Below the pieces are notes generated by a model. The model made no database searches. It saw only the letters and a list, made by a program, of their open reading frames with translations, and had not been told where the DNA came from. Positions 19,571 to 29,521 of a stretch of 64,000 nucleotides of DNA are shown here, in pieces. This DNA comes from Lachnospiraceae bacterium RM5 (GTDB taxonomy: Bacteria > Bacillota > Clostridia > Lachnospirales > Lachnospiraceae), in assembly GCA_900110975.1 (NCBI GenBank), contig FOFK01000006.1, positions 61,130 through 125,129 on the forward strand, in the 5' to 3' direction. The position numbers and the translations under genes were made by a program. Numbering within the stretch: position 1 is the first letter of the stretch; each line of letters opens with the position of its first letter.

Positions 19571-20701
19571 CTATAAATTTACAGGAAGAATTATATAAAT
19601 ATATGACTCTTCATCATTCTTGATAAAGCAAGGTGATTTAGCATTTAACATATAAAAACTTACTTCCTCATCATCAATAACTTTTAAAGCATCCATGATA
19701 AATTTTGGATTAAATCCTATAACTAAATCTTTTCCTGTCTTATCAATGCGGACATTTTCATCCATGTAACCCATTGATGAATTAATTGTAATTTCAACAT
19801 TATCATCTGTGATTGAAGTTACGATTGGCTGATTATCCTTATCGCTGCTAAAAAGTGTTGCTCTGTCTATACAATCATATAATTCTTTTTTATTAACCTT
19901 AAATTTAACATCATAATCTGATGAAATCATCTTATCGATATTAAAGTAATTTCCTTCAATAAGTCTTGAAACTACTACTGTATTATCAAATTCAAATACG
20001 ATATGGCTGTAAACATTACTGTCACTATTTACATTCTTTGTGAAGAATACCCTTACCATATCTTCATTTCCACCATTTAAAATCTTATTAATTTCATTTA
20101 AAGATTTTCCAGGAACAATAACACTTATATCTTTAAAGCTTTCCTTTAATTCAACTTTTCTGATAGAAATTCTATGTCCGTCAAGAGAAACAACTTTTAA
20201 AATATTTCCCTTTATTTCAAATAATTCGCCAGACATTGTTTTTGCAATTGAACCATCTTCTTTATTTAAAATTGAAAAGATTGTCTGCTTGATAATTTCT
20301 TTTAATGTAAACTGTGAAAAATAAATACTTTCTTCTCTTTCAAATTTTGGAAGAAAAATAAAATCATATCCTTCTTTTCCGTTGATCTTAAAATTAATCT
20401 TTCCACAGGTAATATTAACTACAAAGTTTTCATCTGTTTCAATAGTTATATCTTCATCAGGTAATTTTCTTACAATATCAGATAACATCTTTGCATCAAT
20501 AGCAATCTGTCCTCTTTCTAATATTTCTCCTTTAACAATTGTTTCAATTCCAAGTTCCATATCATTAGCGATAAATTTAATCTTATCACCAGCTTCAATA
20601 AATATACATTCCAATATAGACATGGTGGTTCTTGTAACTATAGCTTTAGAAACTATATTAACTGCATTAGTAAGGTCACTCTTTTTAAAAACAATTTTCA
20701 T
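19571..20701 (-). CDS. dnaN: DNA polymerase III beta clamp
   Basis: A 376-residue sliding clamp with three repeated clamp domains. N-terminal MKIVFKKSDLTNAVNIVSKA and C-terminal YIYIILPVNL (the equivalent of the usual LPMRL-type end) match the family. It sits directly downstream of dnaA and the DnaA-trio element, the standard order. Confidence 0.97.
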   Translation of the reverse strand: MKIVFKKSDLTNAVNIVSKAIVTRTTMSILECIFIEAGDKIKFIANDMELGIETIVKGEILERGQIAIDAKMLSDIVRKLPDEDITIETDENFVVNITCGKINFKINGKEGYDFIFLPKFEREESIYFSQFTLKEIIKQTIFSILNKEDGSIAKTMSGELFEIKGNILKVVSLDGHRISIRKVELKESFKDISVIVPGKSLNEINKILNGGNEDMVRVFFTKNVNSDSNVYSHIVFEFDNTVVVSRLIEGNYFNIDKMISSDYDVKFKVNKKELYDCIDRATLFSSDKDNQPIVTSITDDNVEITINSSMGYMDENVRIDKTGKDLVIGFNPKFIMDALKVIDDEEVSFYMLNAKSPCFIKNDEESYIYIILPVNL

Positions 20702-21007
20702 GATTAGAAAATCTCCTTCCGAATTTTTATTAACAAGATATTTATTTATTAATCTATTAATTATTATTTAGTAGTAGTATTAGTAGGGTTTGTGGATTTG
20801 TTTAAAAGCATCTTAAACCCTTTAAATTACAATAAAAAATTGTGTTGATTAAATTATTTATCAGGTGTTATTTTGATGTTTAAATCATGTAAGTTATAAA
20901 CACCTTGAAAATTATGTTTACTTTCTGAAATTTTTTAAAAATAATTTATAAACACAAAACTAACATAATATAAATATTTTTATCCCTATAATGTGGATAA
21001 AATGTTA
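20702..21007. other. oriC part 2: DnaA box, GC patch and DnaA-trio array between dnaA and dnaN
   Basis: Read on the minus strand, a DnaA box AAATCCACA (20799-20791) is followed by AAC, CC (20788-20787) and then six triplets TAC-TAA/ACT-type (20786-20769; plus strand TAG TAG TAG TAT TAG TAG). An AT-rich segment leads to dnaN. This is the arrangement of the Bacillus basal unwinding system (DnaA box, GC-rich patch, DnaA-trios) also located between dnaA and dnaN. A perfect DnaA box, TGTGGATAA, lies at 20992-21000 near the dnaA stop. Strand opening would be expected on the dnaN side of the trios. Confidence 0.82.
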
Positions 21008-22387
21008 TTAACTTTGTTTAATTATTTTTTTAAGCTTTTCAATATCATTTCTTAACTGTTCATTAACAGCAATATCCTGATTTATCTTTTCACAGCCGTG
21101 CATAACTGTTGAATGATCTCTGTCAAGAGTTTTAGCAATCTGTTTAAAAGGACAATCTGTAAGATATCTGCAAAGATACATAGCTATCTGTCTTGGATAT
21201 GCTATATTTCTGCTCTTTTTCTTTGATGTGAGATCATTAATTGAAATATTGAAGTAATTTGCAACATTTTCAAGTATATAATCACAGGTGATTTCCCTGT
21301 TTGCATTTGGAGAAATAGTATCTTTTAATATTTCTTTTGCAATATCTAAATTAATCTCAGTTGGAGAAATTCTTGAATATGCAATAATTCTGTTTAATGC
21401 ACCTTCAAGTTCCCTTATATTAGAAACAACATTCGAAGCTATATATTGTAATACTTCATTATCAACATCAAAGTTATAAAGAGAAGCTTTATTTTGTAAT
21501 ATAGCCACTCTTGTTTCATAATCAGGTGAAGAAATATCTACAGAAAGACCAATTTCGAATCTGGAACGTAATCTTTCTTCAAGAGGAGATAATTCTCTTG
21601 GATGCTTATCAGATGAAATAACAACCTGTTTTGATGATTCATATAAAGTATTAAATGTATGGAAAAATTCTTCCTGTCCTCTGTCTTTGCCTATAATAAA
21701 TTGAATATCATCAATTAATAATACATCTATATTTCTATATTTATTTCTAAATTTTATAACTTCATTTGGATTTGGATTTCTGATTGATGCTATAAGTTCA
21801 TTTATAAATGTTTCAGAAGATACATATAGTACCCTTGAGTTTGGATTATGCTCAATAATGTAATGGGCAATTGCCTGCATTAAATGAGTTTTTCCAAGTC
21901 CTGCACCACCATATAAGAATAATGGATTGAAAACTTTATTACTTGAATCAGCAGACTCTGCAACCTGTAATGCATAGGCATGGGCAAAATTATTAGAAGA
22001 TCCTACAATAAAATTATCAAAAGTATATTTTTCATTTAAGTTTGCTTCTAATAATTTTTCTCTAATACGATTTTCATCGTTATAATTTATAAAATTACCT
22101 TTATCTAAAGCTTCTGTATCGTTTTCCATTATAAAAGTAATATTGTAATCTTCACTAAATTCTTCATAAACAGCAGCGATAAAATTTTTTGTATATCTTT
22201 TTGAAATATAATTAAGAGTATTAATTTCATCCTGAATAAGAATATAAATTGTTTTGGTTTTATTATTAATAGAATATGGTATGAGAGGTTTTATCCATGT
22301 AGCAAAAGCGGCATCAGATGAAATATCATTTTTTATAATATTTAAAATATTGTTCCATTTTTTCTTTAATTCTGGCATGTCAATCAT
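21008..22387 (-). CDS. dnaA: Chromosomal replication initiator DnaA
   Basis: A 459-residue AAA+ initiator. Domain I (residues 1-85) starts MPELKKKWNNILNIIKND after a MID extension; Walker A is GGAGLGKTHLMQ, Walker B VLLIDDIQFI, and the DNA-binding domain IV carries SRNIAYPRQIAMYLCRYLT and the signature DRDHSTVMHGCEKI. The ATG follows GAGGTAAAACTAA. DnaA boxes on both sides provide binding sites for origin firing and autoregulation. Confidence 0.98.
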   Translation of the reverse strand: MIDMPELKKKWNNILNIIKNDISSDAAFATWIKPLIPYSINNKTKTIYILIQDEINTLNYISKRYTKNFIAAVYEEFSEDYNITFIMENDTEALDKGNFINYNDENRIREKLLEANLNEKYTFDNFIVGSSNNFAHAYALQVAESADSSNKVFNPLFLYGGAGLGKTHLMQAIAHYIIEHNPNSRVLYVSSETFINELIASIRNPNPNEVIKFRNKYRNIDVLLIDDIQFIIGKDRGQEEFFHTFNTLYESSKQVVISSDKHPRELSPLEERLRSRFEIGLSVDISSPDYETRVAILQNKASLYNFDVDNEVLQYIASNVVSNIRELEGALNRIIAYSRISPTEINLDIAKEILKDTISPNANREITCDYILENVANYFNISINDLTSKKKSRNIAYPRQIAMYLCRYLTDCPFKQIAKTLDRDHSTVMHGCEKINQDIAVNEQLRNDIEKLKKIIKQS

Positions 22388-22527
22388 TTAGTTTTACCTC
22401 GCAAATTATCTGTAAAATATACAAATATATTCTAATCGAAAATGGTCAATAAATCAAATAAATATGGCAATAAAATTAATAATATTATTAATAGGAAGAA
22501 AAAAGTTTTTTTGAAAATGTATAAATT

Positions 22528-22800
22528 TGTGGAAAAACATGTGGATAATGTTGATAACTTATTACAAATAAGTTAAATAGGCATAGTATTTATGCTGATT
22601 AAATATAAAGTTATCAACAATTTTTATTAAAAAATATTATTTTTAGTTTACATAACTAGTTTACAATAATGATTTATTAATTGAAATTCATCAAAAAAAT
22701 GGGAAAAATGAGGATTAAATATTATTTAAACCATTAAAATAACCCCTAAATTACTAAGTTATCCATATTTTGTCCACATTTTATGGATAACTATGGATAA
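22528..22800. other. oriC part 1: DnaA-box cluster upstream of dnaA
   Basis: The intergenic region between dnaA and rpmH (22388-22937) holds at least eight DnaA-box matches or near matches: TGTGGAAAA 22528-22536, TGTGGATAA 22540-22548 (perfect), TGTTGATAA 22549-22557, TTATCAACA 22611-22619, TTATCCATA 22759-22767, TTGTCCACA 22770-22778, and TATGGATAA at 22782-22790 and 22792-22800. An 18-bp perfect AT palindrome lies at 22475-22492. Gene direction flips here (dnaA side minus, rpmH side plus), as expected for bidirectional replication. Confidence 0.92.
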
Positions 22801-22867
22801 TTGTAGAATAATTTTACGTAAACCAATACAAAAAAGTTGAAAAACAGGCTAAAAAAAATAAAATAGC

Positions 22868-22896
22868 TTGACTTATATAGTAATTTCAAATATAAT
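22868..22896 (+). promoter_or_regulatory. rpmH promoter
   Basis: TTGACT (22868-22873) and a perfect TATAAT (22891-22896) are spaced by 17 bases, about 40 nt before the rpmH ATG, which has AGGAGGTG upstream. Confidence 0.85.
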
Positions 22897-22937
22897 CTTA
22901 ACGATATTTTCAATTTTAGGATAGGAGGTGTTTAAGT

Positions 22938-23072
22938 ATGAAGATGACATTCCAGCCAAAGAAAAGACAGAGATCTAGAGTTCACGGATTTAGAAAAAGA
23001 ATGAGTACTGCAAGCGGAAGAAAAGTTTTAGCAGCAAGAAGATTAAAAGGAAGAAAGAAATTATCAGCTTAA
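22938..23072 (+). CDS. rpmH: 50S ribosomal protein L34
   Basis: The ATG at 22938 opens a 44-codon frame with the full L34 pattern: [20 protein letters not shown], then [20 protein letters not shown] and the end KLSA. It is preceded by ATAGGAGGTG and a strong promoter, and is followed by a small hairpin and rnpA, as in nearly all bacteria. Confidence 0.98.
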   Translation: MKMTFQPKKRQRSRVHGFRKRMSTASGRKVLAARRLKGRKKLSA

Positions 23073-23096
23073 GACCGCATTTATGTGGTCTTTCTT
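23071..23096 (+). terminator. Attenuating hairpin after rpmH
   Basis: AAGACCGCAT and ATGTGGTCTT form a ten-pair stem (with a G-T pair) and a two-base loop, followed by TTCTT. The stem is weak and overlaps the rpmH stop, so it probably lowers expression of rnpA relative to rpmH rather than ending transcription. Confidence 0.55.
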
Positions 23097-23121
23097 ATTG
23101 TTTGTAATTTTATGGTGAATT

Positions 23122-23514
23122 ATGACTAAGTTTAATTCTGTTAAGAAAAATAATGATTTTAAAATTATTTATAAAAACGGCAAAGTTAAAGCAAATAATC
23201 TACTGGTAATGTATGTTATTAATAAAGAAAATATATCTTTAGATGATAAAGATAATATTATGTATCCTTTAATTAAGGATAAAAATAACAGAGAAAAAAA
23301 TAGAATTGGAATATCTGCCAGTAAAAAAGTAGGAAATAGTGTAGTCAGACATAGAGTTACAAGACTGTTAAGAGAGTGTTTCAGATTAAATGAGAAGAAA
23401 TTTAAATATAAAGCAGATATTGTTGTTGTTGCAAAAAAAGAGATTTACGGAAAAGAATATAAAGAAGTATTATCTGCTTTTTTAAATTTATGTAAAAGAC
23501 ATGAGCTTATTTAA
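23122..23514 (+). CDS. rnpA: Ribonuclease P protein component
   Basis: A 130-residue basic protein with the RNR signature KVGNSVVRHRVTRLLRECFR (RNase P RNA contact) and an N-terminal FxxxYK-type segment (NDFKIIYKNGK). It binds RNase P RNA and matures tRNA 5' ends. It is about 10-15 residues longer than average because of a charged insertion near residues 38-58. The RNase P RNA gene is not in the window. Confidence 0.95.
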   Translation: MTKFNSVKKNNDFKIIYKNGKVKANNLLVMYVINKENISLDDKDNIMYPLIKDKNNREKNRIGISASKKVGNSVVRHRVTRLLRECFRLNEKKFKYKADIVVVAKKEIYGKEYKEVLSAFLNLCKRHELI

Positions 23515-23582
23515 TCTAATATTAATTTAAAGGAAGTACAATAAAATATCGGTTTATCTTTTATTTATATGGAGATGAGGCA

Positions 23583-23840
23583 TTGAAAAGGGATTGGAAT
23601 ATTTTTAGAACAGCATTAAAAAATATTGTTAAATTTATTTTCATTGTTGGTATTAAATTTTACAGAAAATTTATTTCACCATACAAAGGAAATATTCATT
23701 GCAGATATATACCTACCTGTTCACAATATGCGTTGGAAGCAATTGAAAAATATGGCCCTTTTAAAGGAGGATATTTAGCTTTTAAAAGAATTTTAAGATG
23801 TAATCCTATGCATAAGGGTGGCATCGATATGGTTCCGTAA
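23583..23840 (+). CDS. yidD: Membrane protein insertion efficiency factor YidD
   Basis: An 85-residue protein with the YidD core FYRKFISPYKGNIHCRYIPT, then CSQYALEAIEKYGPFKGG and the end RCNPMHKGGIDMVP; the two conserved cysteines are present. The start is a TTG at 23583 behind GGAGATGAGG. It is thought to assist YidC at the inner membrane face, and yidC follows 11 nt later. Confidence 0.95.
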   Translation: MKRDWNIFRTALKNIVKFIFIVGIKFYRKFISPYKGNIHCRYIPTCSQYALEAIEKYGPFKGGYLAFKRILRCNPMHKGGIDMVP

Positions 23841-23851
23841 AGGAGGACATT

Positions 23852-25306
23852 TTGTTAGGTATTTTACTTACTAAAAGCACATTTCCAATTATTGGACAGT
23901 GCGCAGTATTACTTAGTTATTTGATGCGTGGTATTTATCATGTATTTTCAAATATAGAAAATATTGGTTTATGTATTATTGTTTTTACATTAATCGTCAA
24001 AATAGTTTTATTCCCATTACAGGTTAAACAACAAAAGTTTACAAAATTATCTAATCTTATGAATCCTGAAATACAGGCTATACAGGCAAAATATAAAGGG
24101 AAAAAAGATAATGATTCATTAATGAAAATGAATGAAGAAACACAGGCTGTTTATCAGAAGTATGGAACAAGTCCTACAGGAAGCTGTTTACAGCTTGCTA
24201 TACAGTTACCTATTTTATTTTCATTATATTATATTATCAGCAGTATTCCTTCATATGTACCGGCTGTAGCAAATTATTATAAGCCTGTAAATGAAGCTAT
24301 TGTAGCTGATTATGAAAATATTAATTATACATATGATGTGTATGAAAAATATGTTAAAGAAGAGAAAAAAGATAATGAATATGAAGAAGTAGGAAATGTT
24401 CTGGAATCTCTTGAATTAACAAAATTAGATAATTATGATTCTAAAAATGAAAACAGTGAAGAAAACGAGAAAATTAAAGAATCAGTAAATGATGTATTAT
24501 CTAAATACAGCAGTGATAATTGGAAAGATCTTACTTTTGTATATGAAAATTATGATAATATGAAAGAGGAACTTTCTGGTATCAGTGATGAAGATTTAGA
24601 AAAAATTATTAAAAAATCAGCTGACAGAAAGAAATTAAAAGAATTTCTTGAAAGTGATGATTCAGATATTACTTCTAAAGCTAAATCTGTTAAATCAGGT
24701 GATGAAGTTGTAATTACACAGGCTATTAGTGATTCTAAGAGTGAAATAAACAGAATTAATAAATTTGGTCCTATTAATTTAAGTCAGACTCCAGGTAATC
24801 TTTGGAGAAAAACATTAATAGTATTACTTATACCATTATTATCTTTGATAACACAGTTTATATCTGTAAAATTATCAATGGCAAATAATGATAATGAAGC
24901 CCTTAATAATTCACAAATGGGTAATTCAATGAAAGTTATGAACATCATGATGCCTATAATGTCATGTGTTATCGCTTTCAGGGTTCCATCAGGTCTTGGT
25001 CTTTATTGGGTATGTAATGGTTTATTTGGTATAATTACACAGCTTATATTAATTGCTTATTTCAAAAATATCGAAGTTGAAGATATAATCAAAAAGAACG
25101 TCGAGAAGATGAATAAGAAGAAAGAAAAAATGAATATCGATGTAAATAAAGTTACTGATTATGCTAAATCAAATACTAAGACTATTGAGAAAAAAGCAAA
25201 AGTTGATGATAAAGATATTAAGGTAGATAACAATAAATCTTCTAATTACAAAAAAGGAAGTATGGCCAGCAAAGCTAATATAATGAAAAATATCGATAAG
25301 AAGTAG
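23852..25306 (+). CDS. yidC: YidC/Oxa1-family membrane protein insertase
   Basis: A 484-residue insertase starting at a TTG behind AGGAGG. The five-helix core is recognisable: CIIVFTLIVKIVLFPLQVKQ (helix with cytosolic Lys), the cytosolic hairpin with MNPEIQAIQAKYK, PTGSCLQLAIQLPILFSLYY, then MMPIMSCVIAFRVPSGLGLY near the C-terminus. Between the third and fourth helices (residues about 155-310) lies an acidic/Lys-rich insertion of about 150 residues, expected to be extracellular. The last 60 residues form a Lys-rich cytosolic tail, as in ribosome-binding YidC proteins. Confidence 0.93.
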   Translation: MLGILLTKSTFPIIGQCAVLLSYLMRGIYHVFSNIENIGLCIIVFTLIVKIVLFPLQVKQQKFTKLSNLMNPEIQAIQAKYKGKKDNDSLMKMNEETQAVYQKYGTSPTGSCLQLAIQLPILFSLYYIISSIPSYVPAVANYYKPVNEAIVADYENINYTYDVYEKYVKEEKKDNEYEEVGNVLESLELTKLDNYDSKNENSEENEKIKESVNDVLSKYSSDNWKDLTFVYENYDNMKEELSGISDEDLEKIIKKSADRKKLKEFLESDDSDITSKAKSVKSGDEVVITQAISDSKSEINRINKFGPINLSQTPGNLWRKTLIVLLIPLLSLITQFISVKLSMANNDNEALNNSQMGNSMKVMNIMMPIMSCVIAFRVPSGLGLYWVCNGLFGIITQLILIAYFKNIEVEDIIKKNVEKMNKKKEKMNIDVNKVTDYAKSNTKTIEKKAKVDDKDIKVDNNKSSNYKKGSMASKANIMKNIDKK

Positions 25307-25321
25307 AAAAGAGGGTATATA

Positions 25322-25951
25322 ATGGATTTTGTTGAATTTAGTGGAAAAACAGTAGAAGATGCTATTACAGAAGCAACTGTTTCTCTCGGAATTACAAGTG
25401 ATAATTTAAAATATGAAGTTGTTGATAATGGAAGCCAGGGAATTTTAGGAATTGGTAAAAAACCTGCTATTATCAGAGTTGTAAAAAATAAATCTATTGA
25501 AGAAATTGCTAAGGATTTCTTAAGTGATGTATTTAATTCAATGAATGTTGTTGTAGAAACAAGCATTAAATATCTTGAAGATGAAAAGACATTATCTATT
25601 AATCTTGAAGGTGAAGAGATGGGTCTTTTAATTGGTAAAAGAGGACAGACAATTGATTCATTACAATATCTTGTAAGTCTTGTAATTAATAAAGAATCTG
25701 AAGAATATATCAGAGTAAAACTTGATACAGAAAATTACAGAGAGAGAAGAAAGAAAACATTAGAAGAACTTGCAAAAAATATTGCATTTAAGGTTAAGAG
25801 AACAAAGAGAAGTGTTTCTTTAGAACCAATGAATCCATACGAAAGAAGAATTATTCATTCAGCATTACAGAATGACAGATTCGTTACTACAAGAAGCGAA
25901 GGTTCAGAACCTTACAGACATATTGTTGTAGTATTAAAGAGAAATAATTAA
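25322..25951 (+). CDS. jag: RNA-binding protein Jag/KhpB
   Basis: A 209-residue protein with an N-terminal Jag domain (VEFSGKTVEDAITEAT), a linker, a KH domain including the GxxG-type loop LLIGKRGQTIDSLQYLVSL, and a C-terminal R3H domain with RRIIHSAL. It pairs with KhpA to bind mRNAs and influences cell elongation in Gram-positives. It follows yidC by 15 nt and is terminated by a strong hairpin before mnmE. Confidence 0.95.
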   Translation: MDFVEFSGKTVEDAITEATVSLGITSDNLKYEVVDNGSQGILGIGKKPAIIRVVKNKSIEEIAKDFLSDVFNSMNVVVETSIKYLEDEKTLSINLEGEEMGLLIGKRGQTIDSLQYLVSLVINKESEEYIRVKLDTENYRERRKKTLEELAKNIAFKVKRTKRSVSLEPMNPYERRIIHSALQNDRFVTTRSEGSEPYRHIVVVLKRNN

Positions 25952-25976
25952 TAAATATTTTTAATGATTAAAAGAT

Positions 25977-26027
25977 GGTGAAAGCATGTTTTATAAATTT
26001 TATAAAAGCTGCTTTCACCCTTTTTTT
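25977..26027 (+). terminator. Intrinsic terminator between jag and mnmE
   Basis: GGTGAAAGC (25977-25985) pairs with GCTTTCACC (26011-26019), with a long AT-rich loop that can pair further, followed by seven T residues. Confidence 0.85.
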
Positions 26028-26058
26028 AAAGTATTTTAAACTTAAAGGTGGTATATGT

Positions 26059-27432
26059 ATGTTTAAAACAGATACTATTGCAGCAATATCAACTGCAACA
26101 AGTAATTCAGGTATTAGTATTATAAGAATAAGTGGAACAGATTCCTTTAATATATTAGAAAAAATATTTATGCCTAAAAAAGGAAATGTTAAAGATTTTA
26201 AAACACATACAGTTCATTATGGAGAAATTATCTCTGATAATAAAAAAATAGATGAAGTGTTAGTTATAGTAATGAAAGCACCAAATACATATACAAAAGA
26301 AGATGTGGTAGAAATAGATTGTCATGGTGGTGCTTTAATAACAAGAAAAATTTTAGATTTAATTTTGAAAAATGGTGCCAGAACAGCAGATCCGGGTGAA
26401 TTTACAAAACGGGCATTCTTAAATGGAAGAATAGATTTATCCCAGGCAGAAGCTGTAATGGATATAATAAATGCAAAAAATGAGATTGCTTTAAATACTT
26501 CAGTTTCACAATTAAGTGGAAATATAAGTAAAATCATAAAAGAACTCAGAGCTAAAATACTTGAAAATATTGCTTTTATTGAAGCTGCACTTGATGATCC
26601 TGAACATATTTCAATGGAAAATTATGGTGAAACTTTAAATGAATATGTAAATAATTACATGGATGAAATAAAAAAACTTATTGATACATCTGATGATGGA
26701 AAGATTATTTCTGAGGGTATAAAGACAGTTATTCTTGGAAAGCCAAATGCAGGTAAGTCATCACTTATGAATACTTTGCTTGGTGAGGACAGGGCTATAG
26801 TTACTGATATTGCAGGAACTACAAGGGATACATTGGAAGAATCAATAAAATTATCTGATCTTCATTTAAATATTATAGATACTGCAGGAATCAGAAATAC
26901 TGAAGATACAGTTGAAAAAATTGGTGTAAAAAAATCAAAAGAGATGGCAAAGAGTGCCGACTTAATTATTTATGTTGTGGATTCTTCAGTAGAACTTGAT
27001 GAAAATGATAAAGAAATCATTAAGCTTATAGAGGATAAAAAATCTATTGTTTTATTGAATAAAACGGATTTAGAGTGTATAGTTACTAAGGATGACATAA
27101 AAGAAATCATTGATAAAGAGCCTATTGAAATATCAGCAAAAGAAAACATAGGTATTATAAAATTAAAAGAAACTATAAAAGAAATGTTTTATAGTGGAAT
27201 GTTAAATTATAATGATGAAATATATATAACAAATGCAAGACATAAAGAATCTTTAATTAATGCATTGGAAAGTCTTAAACTTGTAAAAGAAAGTATAGAT
27301 AACAATATGTCTGAAGATTTTTTCTCAATAGATCTTATGAATGCATATGAAGAGCTTGGATTTATTTTAGGAGAGCAGCTTTCAGATGATCTGGTTGATG
27401 AAATTTTTGCTAAATTCTGTATGGGTAAATAA
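26059..27432 (+). CDS. mnmE: tRNA modification GTPase MnmE
   Basis: A 457-residue protein from the ATG at 26059 (AAAGGTGG upstream; the longer frame to the left would run through the terminator). N-terminal formyl-THF-binding domain (MFKTDTIAAISTATSNSGIS), embedded Ras-like G domain with GKPNAGKSS, DTAGIR and NKTD, and the C-terminal FCMGK carrying the conserved Cys. With MnmG it installs the 5-carboxymethylaminomethyl group on wobble uridine-34. Confidence 0.97.
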   Translation: MFKTDTIAAISTATSNSGISIIRISGTDSFNILEKIFMPKKGNVKDFKTHTVHYGEIISDNKKIDEVLVIVMKAPNTYTKEDVVEIDCHGGALITRKILDLILKNGARTADPGEFTKRAFLNGRIDLSQAEAVMDIINAKNEIALNTSVSQLSGNISKIIKELRAKILENIAFIEAALDDPEHISMENYGETLNEYVNNYMDEIKKLIDTSDDGKIISEGIKTVILGKPNAGKSSLMNTLLGEDRAIVTDIAGTTRDTLEESIKLSDLHLNIIDTAGIRNTEDTVEKIGVKKSKEMAKSADLIIYVVDSSVELDENDKEIIKLIEDKKSIVLLNKTDLECIVTKDDIKEIIDKEPIEISAKENIGIIKLKETIKEMFYSGMLNYNDEIYITNARHKESLINALESLKLVKESIDNNMSEDFFSIDLMNAYEELGFILGEQLSDDLVDEIFAKFCMGK

Positions 27433-27519
27433 AAATCTTATAGAAATTTATATTGAATAAAATATAAATATTAATAATGAGTTTGTAAAGAATTTAATGT
27501 TAATGAAAGAGTGAATGAT

Positions 27520-29391
27520 ATGCAAAGTATTGTTGAAAATTATGATGTTGTTGTAGTTGGTGCAGGACATGCAGGATGTGAAGCTGCGCTTGCCTGTGCA
27601 AGACTTGGACTTGATACAATTTTATTTACAATAAGTGTGGGAAGTATTGCACTTATGCCATGTAATCCTAATATTGGAGGTACTTCAAAGGGACATCTGG
27701 TTAGAGAAATTGATGCACTTGGTGGAGAAATGGGAAAAAATATTGATAAAACATTTATCCAGTCAAAGATGCTTAATGTTTCAAAAGGTCCTGCTGTTCA
27801 TTCATTAAGAGCACAGGCTGATAAACATGCATATACTGCAGAAATGAGAAAAACCCTTGAAAATACAGATCATTTATATATTAAACAGGGTGAAGTAACT
27901 GATTTAATTGTTGAAGATGGTGTAATTAAGGGAATTAAGACATTTTCTAAAGCTACATATCTTGCAAAAAGCGTAATTCTTTGTACAGGAACTTATCTCA
28001 GGGCAAGATGTATTTATGGAGATGTAAGCAATGAAACAGGACCAAATGGTCTTCAAAGAGCAAATCATCTTACTGATTCATTAAAAGAAAATGGTGTTGA
28101 AATGTTCAGATATAAAACGGGAACACCTGCAAGAGTGGATAAAAGATCTATTGATTTTTCACAGCTTGAAGAACAGTTTGGTGATGAAAAAATAGTTCCA
28201 TTTTCATTTTCAACAAATAAAGATGAAATACAGAAAGATCAGGTTTCATGCTGGCTTACATATACAAATGAAAAAACTCATGAAATAATCAAAGAAAATA
28301 TAGACAGATCACCTTTATATTCAGGAATGATTGAAGGTACAGGTCCAAGATATTGTCCTTCAATTGAAGATAAGGTAATGAAATTTGCTGATAAAAACAG
28401 GCATCAGGTATTTATTGAACCTGAAGGATTATATACAAATGAAATGTATCTTGGAGGAATGTCAAGTTCACTTCCTGAAGATGTCCAGTATGCAATGTAC
28501 AGAACAGTAAAGGGACTTGAAAATGTTAAGATAGTAAAAAATGCATACGCCATAGAATATGATTGTATAAATCCTATGCAGTTAAAGCCAACTCTTGAAT
28601 TTAAAAATATTAAAGGATTGTTTAGTGGTGGTCAGTTTAATGGATCATCAGGTTACGAAGAAGCTGCAGCACAGGGACTTATTGCAGGAATAAATGCTGC
28701 AATGTATGTAAAAAATAAAGAACAGATAATCATTGACAGATCAGAAGGTTATATTGGTGTTTTAATAGATGATCTTGTAACAAAAGAAAATAAAGAGCCT
28801 TACAGAATGATGACAAGCAGGGCAGAATACAGATTATTATTAAGACAGGATAATGCAGACTTAAGATTATCAAAGATAGGACATAAGGTTGGTCTTGTAA
28901 GTGATGAGGCTTATGAAAAAGTCTGCAGAAAAGAAAAACAAATTAAAGAAGAAATAGAAAGACTTGATGAAATAACTATAGGTGCAAATAAAAAAGTTAA
29001 TGAATTCCTTGAAAATCATGGAAGTTCACCACTTCACACAGGAGTTTCATTAAAAGAACTTATTAGAAGACCTGAAATATCTTATGATATGGTCAAGGAA
29101 TTTGATCCTGAAAGACAGCCCCTTGATGAAGATGTTATTGAACAGATTAACATAAATATAAAATATGAGGGTTATATTTTAAGACAGAATAAACAGGTTG
29201 AGCAGTTTAAGAAGCTTGAATCAAAGAAAATAAGAGAAGATATAAACTATGATGAGGTACCAAGTCTTAGAATAGAAGCAAGACAGAAATTAAAATTATG
29301 TAAACCTATATCGATAGGACAGGCTAGCCGTATTCCAGGGGTATCACCTGCTGATATCTCATGTTTACTTGTATATTTGAAGAGTATTTAA
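27520..29391 (+). CDS. mnmG: tRNA uridine-5-carboxymethylaminomethyl modification enzyme MnmG
   Basis: A protein of about 623 residues with the FAD-binding [14 protein letters not shown] near the N-terminus, [20 protein letters not shown], the second nucleotide site [17 protein letters not shown] and the MnmE-interacting C-terminal helices ([15 protein letters not shown]). The start is ambiguous: ATG at 27520 has AAAGAG eight bases upstream, while GTG at 27511 would give three more residues. It partners with MnmE, encoded 88 nt upstream. Confidence 0.96.
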   Translation: MQSIVENYDVVVVGAGHAGCEAALACARLGLDTILFTISVGSIALMPCNPNIGGTSKGHLVREIDALGGEMGKNIDKTFIQSKMLNVSKGPAVHSLRAQADKHAYTAEMRKTLENTDHLYIKQGEVTDLIVEDGVIKGIKTFSKATYLAKSVILCTGTYLRARCIYGDVSNETGPNGLQRANHLTDSLKENGVEMFRYKTGTPARVDKRSIDFSQLEEQFGDEKIVPFSFSTNKDEIQKDQVSCWLTYTNEKTHEIIKENIDRSPLYSGMIEGTGPRYCPSIEDKVMKFADKNRHQVFIEPEGLYTNEMYLGGMSSSLPEDVQYAMYRTVKGLENVKIVKNAYAIEYDCINPMQLKPTLEFKNIKGLFSGGQFNGSSGYEEAAAQGLIAGINAAMYVKNKEQIIIDRSEGYIGVLIDDLVTKENKEPYRMMTSRAEYRLLLRQDNADLRLSKIGHKVGLVSDEAYEKVCRKEKQIKEEIERLDEITIGANKKVNEFLENHGSSPLHTGVSLKELIRRPEISYDMVKEFDPERQPLDEDVIEQININIKYEGYILRQNKQVEQFKKLESKKIREDINYDEVPSLRIEARQKLKLCKPISIGQASRIPGVSPADISCLLVYLKSI

Positions 29392-29521
29392 TGATTTAAT
29401 TAGTTTTAATGAATTTGTTTTAATATTTAATGAATTATATTATTAATTGATTATTATTTAGAAATTATTTAGAAATTATTTGGAAATAATTTGAATTAGA
29501 ATAGAGAATAGGAAAAAATTT

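Noticed and set aside
22388-22937. Hidden protein gene between dnaA and rpmH
   Set aside because: The region is very AT-rich and full of DnaA boxes, with stops in all frames and no start with a ribosome site.
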